DNA of 64,000 nt. It comes from Kalmanozyma brasiliensis GHG001 (taxonomy: Eukaryota > Basidiomycota > Ustilaginomycetes > Ustilaginales). The notes beneath the pieces are model-generated. The model saw only the letters and a list, made by a program, of their open reading frames with translations, did no database searches and had not been told where the DNA came from. Shown piece by piece: positions 30,181-41,203 of this stretch. The DNA lies in contig NW_015961989.1 in assembly GCF_000497045.1 (NCBI RefSeq), positions 558,001 through 622,000 of the forward strand. The letters are read 5' to 3'. Both the position numbers and the translations under genes were made by a program. Positions within the stretch are counted from its first letter, which is position 1. The number at the start of each line of letters is the position of its first letter.

Positions 30181-30592
30181 GGTTGCGGGCGTGTCTAGAG
30201 GGATGTGTGCCACCGAGGATGGTGAGAGAAAGAAAGGAAGAACGACGGCCAGCTCGGATGGATGGAAGGACACCTCAAACCATCGGCTAGCTCGACGGCG
30301 AACCGCACGAGCCTCGGTCGGGATTTGAAAGTCGGATGGACGAGGGGCCCAGACGGTCTTGTGCTCATGCAGCTGTCTGCTCGATGAGCTTTCGCTGCCT
30401 CTCAACGTTGCAATTTGCTCCTGAAAGTGGGCAGTGCATTCACCGATCTCACATCTTACCGCCTATTTTTTGCGCTGGGTGGAGGAAGAAAGTGAGTGTC
30501 GTGCGAGATTTTTGCACCGACGCAAGACACCGACTCCAAAGCTTCTCATCCTTCCCCCTCTATTCCTTATCACTCTTTCAGCAATCCTCGCC
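30181..30592. promoter_or_regulatory. Divergent spacer between the Smr gene and TMA22
   Basis: The 412 bp between the two starts must contain both promoters. The TMA22 side is pyrimidine-rich. No clear TATA box. Confidence 0.5.
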
Positions 30593-31344
30593 ATGGCTGA
30601 CATCGAGAACGCCGAAGCGGGCCCATCGGGTCCTCAACCACGCGAGACCATCTACTGCGCAATCTGCACCTTTCCACCCGAGTACTGCGAGTTCGGTCCC
30701 TCGCCATCCAAATGTCGCACCTGGCTGCATGACAACCAGCCTGCGCTCTACGCCTCGCTCTGGTCGGACGAAGCCATCTCGTCGAACCTCGCCAACCTCA
30801 CCACAAAGCAGGCCGAGGATCTGGAGCGCGAGGCGGCGAAGAAGGAGCGCAAGACGGTCGCCAAGGAGGAGCGAGCACGGGCTGAAATGGCCGCGTCCAA
30901 GATTGTACTCAAAAAGGAGGCGAGGACCAAGCGAAAGGTGACGACGAGCATTACGGGGTTGCATCTCTTCTCGCCGCCGTTGCCCGCATTGAAGGTCGTC
31001 GCGAAAGCGTAAGTGCAATTCCGAACAAAGTGCATATGCTGGATTGGAAGACTGACGAAGTTTTCTTTGGTGTGTTGGGGATTGACAGCCTCTCGTCAAG
31101 ATTTGCAACAGGCGCCTCGGTCAGCAAGAGCGTGCAGAATCCGGGCGTGGACGAGATCGTTGTCCAGGGAGACGTAGCCGACGACGTTAAGGGAATGATT
31201 TTGAGCAGAACGAAGCCATTCCACGAGCTGCCGTCCGAAGCCGACGGCGGGCCGACCGAGAAAAGCATCGCCATCGAGGAGGACAAGAAGGTCGCCAAGA
31301 AGGCGGCGGCTGCCGGTGCTGCTGGTGCTCCTGCCGAGGACTAG
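30593..31344 (+). CDS. TMA22: Translation machinery-associated protein TMA22 (DENR), two exons
   Basis: Exons 30593-31008 and 31089-31344 give 223 residues. The N terminus has the cysteine block YCAICTFPPEYCEFG ... KCRTWL and LYASLW. The C-terminal SUI1-like domain reads KRKVTTSITGLHLF, then across the junction ALSSRFATGASVSKS and DEIVVQGDVADDV. Donor GTAAGT, acceptor TTGACAG, intron 80 nt. DENR/Tma22 pairs with MCT-1/Tma20 to recycle post-termination 40S subunits and assist re-initiation. A Lys-rich helical insert sits between the two domains and an Ala/Lys-rich tail follows; both are longer than in yeast. The start ATG (CGCCATGGC) has a good eukaryotic context. Confidence 0.94.
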
Positions 31345-31511
31345 GGCTAGCACAGCGATGCACTGCAATTCGAAGCTATCTCAGCCGAGCTTAATTGTCT
31401 TCAGAACGTGTTCAAGAGCATCATCTGAAGCTTCACACGATTTGGCAGTCCGCTATCAGTGCTGATGTATTGCTGTGCACGAGCTGATATTGTCGACGAC
31501 TGCGTCCGCAC

Positions 31512-34500
31512 CTACAGATACACCGCATTGAGATCGGTCAGCGCCTCAAACGGCTCCTCCTCAGACTTGACCTGCAGGTCGTAACTTCTCCCCGTCCGAT
31601 CTGCGCCGTTGAGCACCGAGATCAGCGTCCACCACGCCTGCCACGCGATGGCGGGAACAATGATATCGCCCTCTTTGATCCCGGCGAGCCATCTCTTCCA
31701 CGTATCTGGATCCCAGGCGCCCTTCTCGTCCGGATTGGGGCACACTCGTGAGCGGTCCTCTGCACCCTCAGCTGGGCGGTACGACTGGGTCTGTGGCACC
31801 ACCGCATCGCCAGGCGGCGGGAAGCGGTCCGCTACCAGCGGCGATTTGAACACGCACATCTCGAGGTAGTCGAGTTCCCACGCCGAGCGGTGTGGCCAGT
31901 TGCTGCTGCTGAGCTGGCCGAAGTAGTGCAGTGCGCTGTCGGAGCTGATGGTCAGCGCAGTGGCAAAGTGTTCGACGGAGAGCCTCTTGCGTGACCACGT
32001 GTAGTCAATCGTCTCTTCCAGTTCGGGACCGAGCGGAAGGCCCTCTGGAATGCCGCCCCGGCGTCTGAAGCCGAAGGCTCGGTTGGTCGCGTCCGCCAAC
32101 ACGCAAGGGGAAATGCTCAGCGAGGTGCCCAGCACTTTGGACAGCATCGTCGCGTCCACCTTGTCTTTGGACACTTTGAGCACCTCCGCCGACGCAGAGG
32201 GCGGCGAACCGATGGTCAGCGGGACTTGCAGATCTGGATGGTCGGGATCGATGAGGATAGGTGCAGAAATGGTGATGTTCTTGTCGCTGTCATCTGCGGC
32301 GTTGTCTGATTGCGTCTGCGGAATGGGCGCATCGAGACCGATCTCGCGAGCTAGACCACCACGCACTCTCGCCTTTTCGTACTCGTCGATCCACCCTTTG
32401 ATGCTCTTGAAAAGCGCCTGCCAGTGCTCCCACGTTCTCGAGTGGTTGACCTTGCTGCCAAAGAGCAACGATGCCTGCGCCCAGCCGGCCGGAGCACTTG
32501 AAGCGCCATTGCCTTCCAGCATGTCCGCCAGTTGATTCGGGTCAGGAACAGTGGAAGATCGTGGCGGTACTTTCCCTTGGAGACGCTCAAGGAGCGAGTT
32601 ATTGTTGGTTGTCTCCGGGAGCGAGTCGACCGGATCCAGATTGAGCTTTTGTGCTAGAGAATCGGCCATCTCGGTCGCGTCAGCCCCGCCAACGTCAAGC
32701 AGGGACGGAGGATTCTCGCTTGCCTTGGGCGGCGACGTTCCTGCGCTGACGACACCCGTTCTCCAAGCTTGCACCGTCCTTTCCTGCGCCTTGTTGGCTT
32801 GATCGAGGGCCGCAGCCTTGCCGAGAGCAGCGTAGCTTCCTTCTGCCGCAGCCCGACTGCCTTTGCCATAGCAGAGGTGCATGATTCCCTCCCAACCAAG
32901 GGCTTCCCCCAATGCACTGGACACACTGATGGGCAGAGGATCGACCTCGCCGCATGGCCACCATGCCTCCTGCTCTTCGCCATCCTGCTGCGCGAGGGCT
33001 GACTTGAAGCTCGCATCGATTGGGTTGCTTGCTCCAGAATGTGGGTGGGGAGAGCGGTCGAGGTCCAACGAGCGAAGCGATTGACCCGGTGTCGTGGGTA
33101 GAGGGCTGGTCGTGGGATGCACCTGGGGAGTCCTGATGGATGGCGTGTCCGTGCTGCCATTGTCAGCGATCTGCGCTCGCCTTTGCCTGGGTGAGCGGAC
33201 GTTCTCCTGCCCTGGAGTAGTCACTTGGTCGCCATCACCGTCAGCGTCATAAGCAGACTCGTCTATGGACTTGAGCACCAGACCCGAAGCGGATCGGAAA
33301 AGAGTGAGAAAGTCGCCGCCATCCATGACGGCCGCCAGACGGCGCTTGGCTGCTTGACCTTGTTCGTTCCCAGCTAAGACGTTGCCGCCAACAGATTCCT
33401 CGAGAATGCCTTGATCCGAGAAGGATGTTTCGACAGTGGAGCGCGACGAGACCATAGTAAGATCGACCATGCCGTCCTCTCGCACAGGGCCGAGGGTCTG
33501 ATGATTTAGCTGCTTGGCGGCGGCGTGCTGCTTGCCTGAGCTTCCGGCCGAGCTGCGTCGTCGACCCTGTGTGCTCGTTCCATTGGCGGACTGACGCATC
33601 ATCTGAGCACGCAAAGCTCCGTCTTCCTCCTCCTCGTCGAGATCGAGTGCCTCTTCGTTCGACGGTGTGCCTCGCAGGCCGGAGCGAAAGTCTGTGCGAT
33701 GACTTGATGCGTCGTCGCGAGAAAGTACTGGCGAGGCGAGTTGACCGTCGTGTCCATCCGCTCCGTGTCGATCCTGGAAGGACTTCTTCCTGCCTACATT
33801 GAAAAGCTTCGACATCATGGAAGACCGTCTGACCGGCTTGGCAGAGGAAGCGGGAGACACGAGCTGCGAGGGGCTCGTGACGGCGCCTTCTGTGATGCTT
33901 GGTAGGGCCGCGTCCGCCGTTGAAGATTGGGTAGGAATCTCGACGGTCGGCCTCGGTTTGGACCTCGAGCTGCCTCCGGCTTCACCGTGGCTGTCATTTG
34001 TGTCGATGCTGAAGCCTGAATCACCAGCTTGCTGAAAGTCGGATTCACCGTGGGCAGCGGCCGAGATTGCGCCGAACGAAGCCATGCTCTCTGGGCTAAT
34101 TACAGGGCGGAGTGTGTTGTCTGCGTTGGAGAGACTCGACTTCCGACCTCTGCGCTTCCTCCAATCGGACGAGGTGGTGGATCTGCCCGAGCCGATGCGC
34201 TTCAAACCGGAACCAGACGACTCTGCTTGGCGATGCGAACGTAGCTTGGGTGGTGGGGGCGCAAGACCGACGGTATGCAAGTCGAGTCGTACGTGGAAGG
34301 TGACCAGTTGTGTGGTGTCGTGTGTGGGTTGAGAATACCGAGACGACGAGGAGTGGGAGCTGGACGGAGAGGAAGATTGCTGTCGCTTTGAGAGACGAAT
34401 GTAGGGTGCCGAGGGTGGCGCAGCGCTGGCATGATGGCCGCTACTGGAGCCTTTTGAGTGGGTATCTTCATCGTCAGAGCCCTCGTGGGTGTGCGAATCC

Positions 34501-35027
34501 GAGTTGTTGTTGCGCCGGAGCCAGCTGAGCTTGAGTGCGCTGCTTCCGCCGAGACTGGCAGCAAAGGAAGGTTTGCGCCCTTCGGTGACCTGACTGGATC
34601 GACGGCCGGATTGCTTTGTGGAAGTTGCGCGAGAGATACTGCGCATACGACGTCGAGGTTCCTTTTCGGCGCCGACGAGCAGTCCGTTTTCGTCATATCG
34701 AGCGTCGAAGAACTCGCGCAAATTGCGGAATTGGGGATCGTCGTCTGCGTCGTCAAGTAGACGGATGAGTTTGGAGAAGGGCTGCACTGCGTCTACAGCG
34801 CCAGTGTGATTGAGCAGGAAAGAAAGGGTGTCGACCGAGTGCGGCGGGTGAGGGGTATGGATGGGTTCGAGCTTGGTGTTGGCACCGACGCGGAGGCCCT
34901 GCGGCTCTTGAAGCGAATCGGCGCTGCGCTCTGGATCCTTGACGTATGGTACGGTGGTGTAGTCGAGTGTGGGGAGCGGCTCGAGTTGGAGCGCAAATGC
35001 CAACGTGAAGAGCTGATGCAGCGCCAT
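31512..35027 (-). CDS. Conserved-looking protein of unknown function, 1171 residues
   Basis: An intronless frame from an ATG at 35027. I do not recognise the family. Two ordered parts stand out. Residues 1-125 are hydrophobic and helical (MALHQLFTLAFALQLEPLPT, VQPFSKLIRLLDDADDDPQF). The last 330 residues are rich in Trp and well structured: TWEHWQALFKSIKGWIDEYE, SWELDYLEMCVFKSPLVADR, WDPDTWKRWLAGIKEGDIIV and PAIAWQAWWTLISVLNG. The 650 residues between are Ser/Gly/Pro-rich with charged patches and many S-P sites. No signal peptide or transmembrane helix. The structured ends and uniform codon use argue for a real gene; function is open. Confidence 0.75.
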   Translation of the reverse strand: MALHQLFTLAFALQLEPLPTLDYTTVPYVKDPERSADSLQEPQGLRVGANTKLEPIHTPHPPHSVDTLSFLLNHTGAVDAVQPFSKLIRLLDDADDDPQFRNLREFFDARYDENGLLVGAEKEPRRRMRSISRATSTKQSGRRSSQVTEGRKPSFAASLGGSSALKLSWLRRNNNSDSHTHEGSDDEDTHSKGSSSGHHASAAPPSAPYIRLSKRQQSSSPSSSHSSSSRYSQPTHDTTQLVTFHVRLDLHTVGLAPPPPKLRSHRQAESSGSGLKRIGSGRSTTSSDWRKRRGRKSSLSNADNTLRPVISPESMASFGAISAAAHGESDFQQAGDSGFSIDTNDSHGEAGGSSRSKPRPTVEIPTQSSTADAALPSITEGAVTSPSQLVSPASSAKPVRRSSMMSKLFNVGRKKSFQDRHGADGHDGQLASPVLSRDDASSHRTDFRSGLRGTPSNEEALDLDEEEEDGALRAQMMRQSANGTSTQGRRRSSAGSSGKQHAAAKQLNHQTLGPVREDGMVDLTMVSSRSTVETSFSDQGILEESVGGNVLAGNEQGQAAKRRLAAVMDGGDFLTLFRSASGLVLKSIDESAYDADGDGDQVTTPGQENVRSPRQRRAQIADNGSTDTPSIRTPQVHPTTSPLPTTPGQSLRSLDLDRSPHPHSGASNPIDASFKSALAQQDGEEQEAWWPCGEVDPLPISVSSALGEALGWEGIMHLCYGKGSRAAAEGSYAALGKAAALDQANKAQERTVQAWRTGVVSAGTSPPKASENPPSLLDVGGADATEMADSLAQKLNLDPVDSLPETTNNNSLLERLQGKVPPRSSTVPDPNQLADMLEGNGASSAPAGWAQASLLFGSKVNHSRTWEHWQALFKSIKGWIDEYEKARVRGGLAREIGLDAPIPQTQSDNAADDSDKNITISAPILIDPDHPDLQVPLTIGSPPSASAEVLKVSKDKVDATMLSKVLGTSLSISPCVLADATNRAFGFRRRGGIPEGLPLGPELEETIDYTWSRKRLSVEHFATALTISSDSALHYFGQLSSSNWPHRSAWELDYLEMCVFKSPLVADRFPPPGDAVVPQTQSYRPAEGAEDRSRVCPNPDEKGAWDPDTWKRWLAGIKEGDIIVPAIAWQAWWTLISVLNGADRTGRSYDLQVKSEEEPFEALTDLNAVYL

Positions 35028-36579
35028 GATTGCTGTGCGCCCTGCTGTGCGACAGTCACAACGATCGCGAAGGAGCGAGACGAGAATTTGTCCGCCAATT
35101 CAGAGGCAGATGGACGACCTTGTCTAGGGAAGTGAACAAGACATCGGGGCAGATGGGACGACGTACAGCGTTGCGGTGTTTTGCGAAGCCGATTCTCCGA
35201 GAAGGTTGGCGAGAGCTCGTAACGATCAAGCTGGTCGATAAGGTCCAGCAGACGGTCTGATACGATGCGATGGGATTGAGATCGAGCGGGATGATGGAAG
35301 GTGGTGAGCGAGAATGCGGATGACTTTGATGAGCCCTTCAAACATCCACTGCCGCCGGCGACTACTACGAGGATGGATGAACGAATTATAATCGCGGTAG
35401 GAGTAAGTGCAAGAGCTTGTCTCAGAAGTCGGAGTTGGGAGGAGATGACGGACGACGAGAGTCAAGTTTGCTGTGCAGAAGCGCGGGGTCAGAGCCACGA
35501 CGTTGATTTCGTCGGCTAAGCTTTACGGCGACTTGGATTGAGCGGCCAGGAAACTTGGCAACGCCCTGCTTCGCCTGCCTCGCCTGCCTCGCCTGCTTGG
35601 CCTGCCTGGCCTTGTGATCTTCGAAATTTTTGGTATGATGAGCGAAAGTTGTGGAGGCTCTTAGGCCCTTTGGCCTGTGACAAGGTGAAATCGCCGTCTC
35701 TCCTGTTGCGCTTCATCCGGCGCCCGCTGCAGGTTGCGCATCAGGGCGATCAGCGCTGTTTGTGCGTCTGAGGTGTGAAACCGAGCTAGAGAGAAATGCT
35801 TCCATTCGACACAACGTGGCCCTGAGTCTCACGGCGTCTTGCGTCTGTACCCTCGAAATGCAGCCTAGTTGATCGCCTTGCCCCTGCGCCCGTAGATCGC
35901 CCACACGCATCTTCGCGGGGTTGGCACGCCCTCTTTTTGTCCGTCGAGGACTGCTCACGACGCTGTCGTCAGACTGCATTCGGCATCGCCGGTCAACCTT
36001 TTCTTTCTATGCCATTCCCATCTGGGCTCTCTCGTCCAGCGTGGGAAAGGAGTAATCACTGCAGCGGGCCAGCCGGTCTGCATCGGCAACTCCATTGATG
36101 AGCGTCCATCACACGGATGAGCCGATCCGGCCGTCAAGGCTGAGCACGCTTGCTTCCCCACGCTGCTGTCAGCATTCATTTGTGCTTGTGCTTGCTCTTG
36201 AAGTCAGCCCGTTCGGGCAGCGACTCTGCCGCCCTTTGCGCCCATGCCTGTGCCCAAGATCAAACTCGCCCTCGGACGACCACACGAACAAGACATGACT
36301 TCTCGAAGAGCTTTTCTTTTGATTCTTGAGACAGATTGCTACGCAAACATACGTTGTGACCAGAGACCACCTAACAAGACGAGAATACCTAGGAGCGGAG
36401 AGACATGCGAACAAACACGAGAATACTGAGACCGCCAACATGAGGCTAGGCCACGAATATAGATGCCGGACAAAAAGAGACTGAAGACGAGCAAAAGCCC
36501 TGCTGATTCGCGCGATCCGAAGCGCTTCATATCAAGCAGCACGTTCGTCATCTTTGAGCGCCTACCACCGTGACTACAC
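35028..36579. other. Intergenic region with a 9-bp tandem repeat
   Basis: About 1.55 kb between two minus-strand genes; no convincing coding frame. It contains a 9-bp tandem repeat (35565-35609) and CGAAATTTTTGG at 35622-35633. Confidence 0.45.
35565..35609 (+). repeat. Tandem repeat, five units of 9 bp
   Basis: Units CCTGCTTCG, CCTGCCTCG, CCTGCCTCG, CCTGCTTGG and CCTGCCTGG follow one another without gaps in non-coding DNA about 540 bp upstream of the 1171-residue protein. The variation at positions 6 and 8 shows slow divergence. Confidence 0.85.
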
Positions 36580-37572
36580 TCAATGGGCGTTGAAGTGACC
36601 CATGAGCAGTCGCTCGCCCATCGGGCTCGGCTTGCGCTTCGTGTTGCCGCTGAAGCTAGGCTGGCGGCCGCGCACAATCGGCTTGCCTTCCTCAAAGCAG
36701 ACGCCAGAGTCGCGCGTCGTGGGAATGGCCTTGGGCGAGGCCGATCGAGGGATTGCTGCTGCAGATGGAGCAGACTCGAACGCGGGAGCCACAGGCGTGC
36801 TGGCTGAGACTGGCCCGCTGGCGCTCCTGTACGAGCTGCCGCTCAGACTGAAGCGGCGAAGCAAGCTGCCCATGGCGCCGTTGGCGCCGGCTCCGTCGCT
36901 GACTGCACTACCTTCGTCGATGCTCGTTCGGCTGAGCGTGGGTGAGAGCGGGCCGGGTCGCATTGTGTTCATCCAGCCCATCTTCTGACCCCAGCTGCCG
37001 CTGTTGAATCGCTTCTGAGCTTGCTCGTAAGACGCGCCCAAGGGAAGAGAAGGCACTCGGCCCAGGGAGTACCCCGAAGAAGAAACTGAGCTGCGGGGGC
37101 TCGTAGGCGAACGCGAGTACGACAGGTCCGAAGCCGACATGTACGATGAAGGCTGGGATCCTGCCGCGTCGCTGGCCGCCGAAGGCCGCGAATCGACGCG
37201 GCCGGCGTCCCACGGCTCGACGCTAGAAGCAATGGTGCCAGCACCGATGGCGGTCTGGGAGCGAGCACGTGTGTGATGCTGCGGAGGCGACATTCGGCTG
37301 TCATCCGTCTTCGCGTTGACGGGGCTGAAGCCCATCGAGAAGCGGTTGGTGGGGCTCGGAGGACCCATGGTGGAAGTCATGCCGGTAGTGATGCGAAGCG
37401 CGTTGCCTGAAGCAGAGGCACGCGAGTAGAACGAGACGGGTGGGGAGAAGGAGAGTCGCTGACCTTCGCTCGTACGAATCTCGCTCGATAGGTCGGTTGC
37501 GGTATGAGAGAGGGACTGGTGACGGTAGTGAGCAGACTTTTCTGCGTTGGGGATTGCAGTAGGGGAAGCCAT
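36580..37572 (-). CDS. Hypothetical Ser-rich protein with conserved-looking C-terminal motif
   Basis: A 330-residue frame from the first ATG at 37572 (MASPTAIPNAEKSAHYR). The frame stays open for 20 further codons upstream, encoding FDDDFDCPTTS, but has no ATG there, so an upstream exon or a start further out is possible. No domain is recognised. The protein is Ser/Pro/Gly-rich with phospho-site-like SPTSPRSS and LGRVPSLPLG. Near the end are FEEGKPIVRGRQPSF and RKPSPMGERLLMGHFNAH. The terminal SPMGERLL-GHF stretch is compact and hydrophobic, like a short binding motif. No signal peptide or membrane helix. I cannot name a function. Confidence 0.6.
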   Translation of the reverse strand: MASPTAIPNAEKSAHYRHQSLSHTATDLSSEIRTSEGQRLSFSPPVSFYSRASASGNALRITTGMTSTMGPPSPTNRFSMGFSPVNAKTDDSRMSPPQHHTRARSQTAIGAGTIASSVEPWDAGRVDSRPSAASDAAGSQPSSYMSASDLSYSRSPTSPRSSVSSSGYSLGRVPSLPLGASYEQAQKRFNSGSWGQKMGWMNTMRPGPLSPTLSRTSIDEGSAVSDGAGANGAMGSLLRRFSLSGSSYRSASGPVSASTPVAPAFESAPSAAAIPRSASPKAIPTTRDSGVCFEEGKPIVRGRQPSFSGNTKRKPSPMGERLLMGHFNAH

Positions 37573-39643
37573 CAGAGGGTTTTGCTGTTTCGCTGACGTG
37601 GTTGGACAATCGAAGTCGTCGTCGAACACGTGCTATCACTGAGTTCGGGCAGATGGAAGATCGAATGACGCTCGATTCTGCTGGTTTGACTGCACTCGAG
37701 CCGATAGAGCAGGTGTGATATCCGTGATCGGGATGGAGTTTGTGCCGCGATGCCTAGCGTGCTCAGAAGGTGGCAGATGTGAGTGCGAGCGATCCGGGGC
37801 GCAGGGCCCCTGGGTCGTCGAACGTGGGAGAGGCCGTTTGGACAAATGCGCAGTCGTTGCTGCACTGATCAAGAGAGTCAGCGGTTGTGAGAACCGGCTA
37901 GAGAAAGGTAACTTGATGTCTTTGCGAGGTAGAAGCGCAATTCAGCGCTGGCTCGTACCGATCTGTGACTGAAGGACGAGGACCGGGCTGTCTTAATTGC
38001 TGGAAGACAGCAGCTGCAGATGTGTCTTGAGCGAGGAAATTCCGAGTTGGCAGTGATGGTGATCGTTGCGAGAGATGTAGTTGAGGCGATGATGGAGAAA
38101 GGAGAGAAGGGTCGCTGGTGATGCCTGGCTCAGTTGAAGGAAAGGGAGGGCTCGAGGCGCAAAGCCACCGAGTGGACTCAGCGTCCAACGCAGACAAGAT
38201 TGTGCTTGAAATGCAGGCAGACGACCAGTGTCGAGGGATGGGGCCCACCAAGAAGAGAGGACTGCAGGGTGGCACATGCATCATGCAGGCGAGTGTGGGG
38301 AAACAAACTTTTTTCCTCGCTTTTTCTCTCGATCAAATTGGCCTGGCGAGACAGTCCAAGGCATCTGGCCAGAGGAATCGACGCGAAAGTCCGAGAGGAA
38401 AAGGCCCTTTTTGCAAGGGTCTCTCTCCCCTCGCCTCGCACTCGCACCAACCGCAAGAGATGGTGTGAGGGTCCAAGTGCCCGTTTGCGAGATGGACGAC
38501 TCGTCTGAGCTACTGTAGCTAGCTGGTCTGGCTGTCGACTTCTGGTCTAGATGACGACTTGGCTGAGTTGCAATCCCACTTACCGACAGCAACAGCAGCA
38601 GTCACAAGTCACAAGTCACAAGAGGCTGGCCGCCAAACAAAAGATACCGCTGCTTTTCTTATCGATGGCTGCCTCACCTTGCGCCACACTCCGTTTCATG
38701 TACGAGCCATTTCTGCGTGATAATACACTATGAGCTGGCTGCTCGCACCTGATCAGGCTAGCCACGGTGAGCTTACTGCTTTCTCGCGATAACAGTCACC
38801 CTTGAATCCCTCCGACAGCGGAACACAGCCGAGATGGGAAACAATCAGCGGCAGCACGTCAGCAAGCAAGGGCAACCCATCGGCTGCTCCGTGGACAAAG
38901 GGAAGAGGCACGAAAGCAGAGCGTCACGCTGACCTCGCTCAAATTGTCTCGGACGCGCACACTTCCCCACACTTTTCGGTGGGTCGAGGCAAAAGACGAG
39001 TGTTTCCGAGCCCAATTTAGCATTTCGGTGGACCATGCGCTGCCCGAAGCTGGACGACCTGTTCGGCGGCATTTCCGCGCGGCGTGACCGAACGGACGAA
39101 GAAATCGCCGCTACAAAACAGCGAGGCTCCGCTCGAATTGCAAAGCTGCAGTTCAAGCACGGTCCAGGCGCATTCGTTGGACGAGGCCAGGGTTCAAGCC
39201 TCGATCACAAGCCTTCCGTTGTACAGGGTCTCGAGCTGCAACGCGAAAGGGCTTGTCGGAAATGATGGTCCGGGGCTAACACTGACAGCTCAGTGCACAT
39301 CGAGCAAGTGCGCATCGGCTTTGGTTGGCGCGTATCTGCTGCAAAGCTGTCAGCTGGAGCGGACGGTCAAGTCGCTTGAGAGAACCATCATGTCCACAAC
39401 TTATGCAGGGTCGCATTTCAGGGTCACAGCGCAAAGATCATGCGAGAGATGAGGTAGTCTTTCTTTGATGGGTCGTGAAAGGCCAAGGTCGTCAGGCGCC
39501 AGCTGTCCGCTGTCAGACTGCCGCAGGTCCCGCTGCTAGACCTCTTCATTCCTTCTTATAATCTCCGCGGAGCCAAGCTCTTCTAGCTTGTCGCACGAGA
39601 CATGCAAAAACGAATGTATTCGATGTGTGTGTCAGTGACTTTG
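37573..39643. other. 2 kb intergenic region
   Basis: No convincing gene. It contains three tandem GTCACAA units at 38601-38621 and one exact ACAAAGGGA at 38895-38903, the pheromone-response-element core known from Ustilago. Short frames on both strands lack protein character. Confidence 0.45.
38601..38621 (+). repeat. Tandem repeat, three GTCACAA units
   Basis: Three exact heptamers, preceded by a CAG-rich stretch. The first, with the preceding CA, makes CAGTCACA, the homol-D core known from fission yeast, but no ribosomal gene is nearby. Confidence 0.7.
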
Positions 39644-40493
39644 CTACCACATATTGCCGAACTGCGATCCTTGCTGGTATTGTTGCTGCTGCTGTTGCAT
39701 GGATTGGCCGCCAAAATGCGGTGACTGTCCGAAAGAGCTGGGCATCATGGACGATTGAAAAGAGCCGACGCCATTGCCAACTTGCTGTTGCTGTTGGCCA
39801 TTCATACCAAACATGCTGGTCTGACCTTGGAATGCGGCCTGCCCCAGTTGCTGTGGCTGCTGCTGAAACGGACCATCGGCGGCCATGAAGGTGGGAGGCT
39901 GGGGCGACGGCGTGGTGTTGAACGGGTTGCTCGATACGAATCCGGGCGATGGCAGTGGCGATGTCGAGAAGGCCATGGTCCCAAGACTCGCGCTTCGCTG
40001 CTGCTGATACTGTGGAAACATCATACCGTTGCCTGGGCTCAGCATCCCTGTGGACTGCGGCATCATTGGTTGCTGTGGTGTTCCAAGACCCAGCGTCGGT
40101 GCCGTGTTGGAATGCTGAGGGACGTTGCGCATCTGACCAAAGGCGTTGCCGTTCGGAGACGAACTCATGCCAAAGTACGTTGGAGATGGCGCACCGTTGG
40201 TCGCTGATGAACCGGCCCAGAAATTGCCGCTTGGCTCCTGAATGGCTGGTGCACTCAGCACTGCTTGCTGCTGTGCCTGCATCGCAGCCCACGGATTCAT
40301 CTGCAGGGGTGGCTGAGCCGCCGTTGACTGTGTTGGTCCAGAGAGCGAGATGAGATCGTCGAACACGCTCGATTGTGCTGATCCGGTCGAAGGCTTGGAT
40401 GCAGATGCAGCCGCTTGTCCGTTCCGTGCATTGAGTGCGCTGGACGTGCGTAGCGGTACTGTAGTAGCGGGAAGTTGCAAGGTCGGCTGTGTC

Positions 40494-40526
<33 letters not shown>

Positions 40527-41203
40527 ACTGCTACTGATAATGAAGCTGCCGCGCCATTCGTCTGCGGCCCACTTACCGCCCTGAATGTGGTGGCTGCGGG
40601 GCTTGGAAGTGGTGGTGCGTTGGCCTTAGCTCGTTGCTGAGCTTCCCTCCACGTCGTCGGTATGGGTGCTGTTCGAGACCTTTCGATGCTGCTTCCCTCT
40701 GCATAGGGAATCCGCGAGCTCGAGGGCGGAGACGGGTTCGGCGACCTCGATCTCCCGATGGAAGACGGAGGCGAGGTGAGGAAGGTGGCATCTTTGGTTG
40801 GAACCGGCGGAGCTTGTCCTGCCATGAATCGACGGAACTCGTACTTCCTACGGATATACTTTTCCAGCTCGCTGTCCCTTTCGCTCTCCTCCATGTTGGT
40901 CGGTGGTCGATTGCGCATCTCGTCCGGATTGTACTTGCGGTTGCTCTTGAGATTGCCGACCTCCTTCATCCTGTCCACCTGTTCGCGAGTCCAAGTATCG
41001 AGCGTGATGGACTTGACCTTGGAGATGTGAACGCCCATCTTGCGGTGCACACCAGCACACTGAACGCAGATGAAGATGCCGAGATTCCATGAAGCCCATC
41101 TCGGCGCGCGGCCTTTGCAGTCTGCGCAGACATCGTTGCCTGGTTGGCGGACGAGATCGATCAAGACGCGCTGCTGACGCTCTTGCGCCGCTTTGCTATT
41201 CAT
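39644..41203 (-). CDS. ArfGAP-domain protein (Age2/SMAP-like)
   Basis: A 519-residue intronless protein from an ATG at 41203. The N-terminal ArfGAP zinc finger is complete: Cys26, Cys29, Cys46, Cys49 (C-x2-C-x16-C-x2-C) with the catalytic Arg54 in CAGVHRKMGVHISKVKS. The domain ends near residue 125 (YIRRKYEFRRFMAGQ). The rest is disordered, Pro/Ser then Gln/Met/Asn-rich, with a poly-alanine tract and repeated FG/FGQ-like motifs near the end (SFGQSPHFGGQSM). It should stimulate GTP hydrolysis on Arf proteins at trans-Golgi or endosomal membranes. Closest in layout to yeast Age2 and animal SMAP1/2. The Gln/FG-rich tail may bind coat or clathrin adaptors; that is inference. Confidence 0.92.
40496..40536 (+). 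repeat. CTG/CAG trinucleotide repeat inside the ArfGAP gene
   Basis: About nine CTG units followed by two CTACTG units encode the poly-alanine run on the minus strand. Near-perfect units suggest recent length change. Confidence 0.85.
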
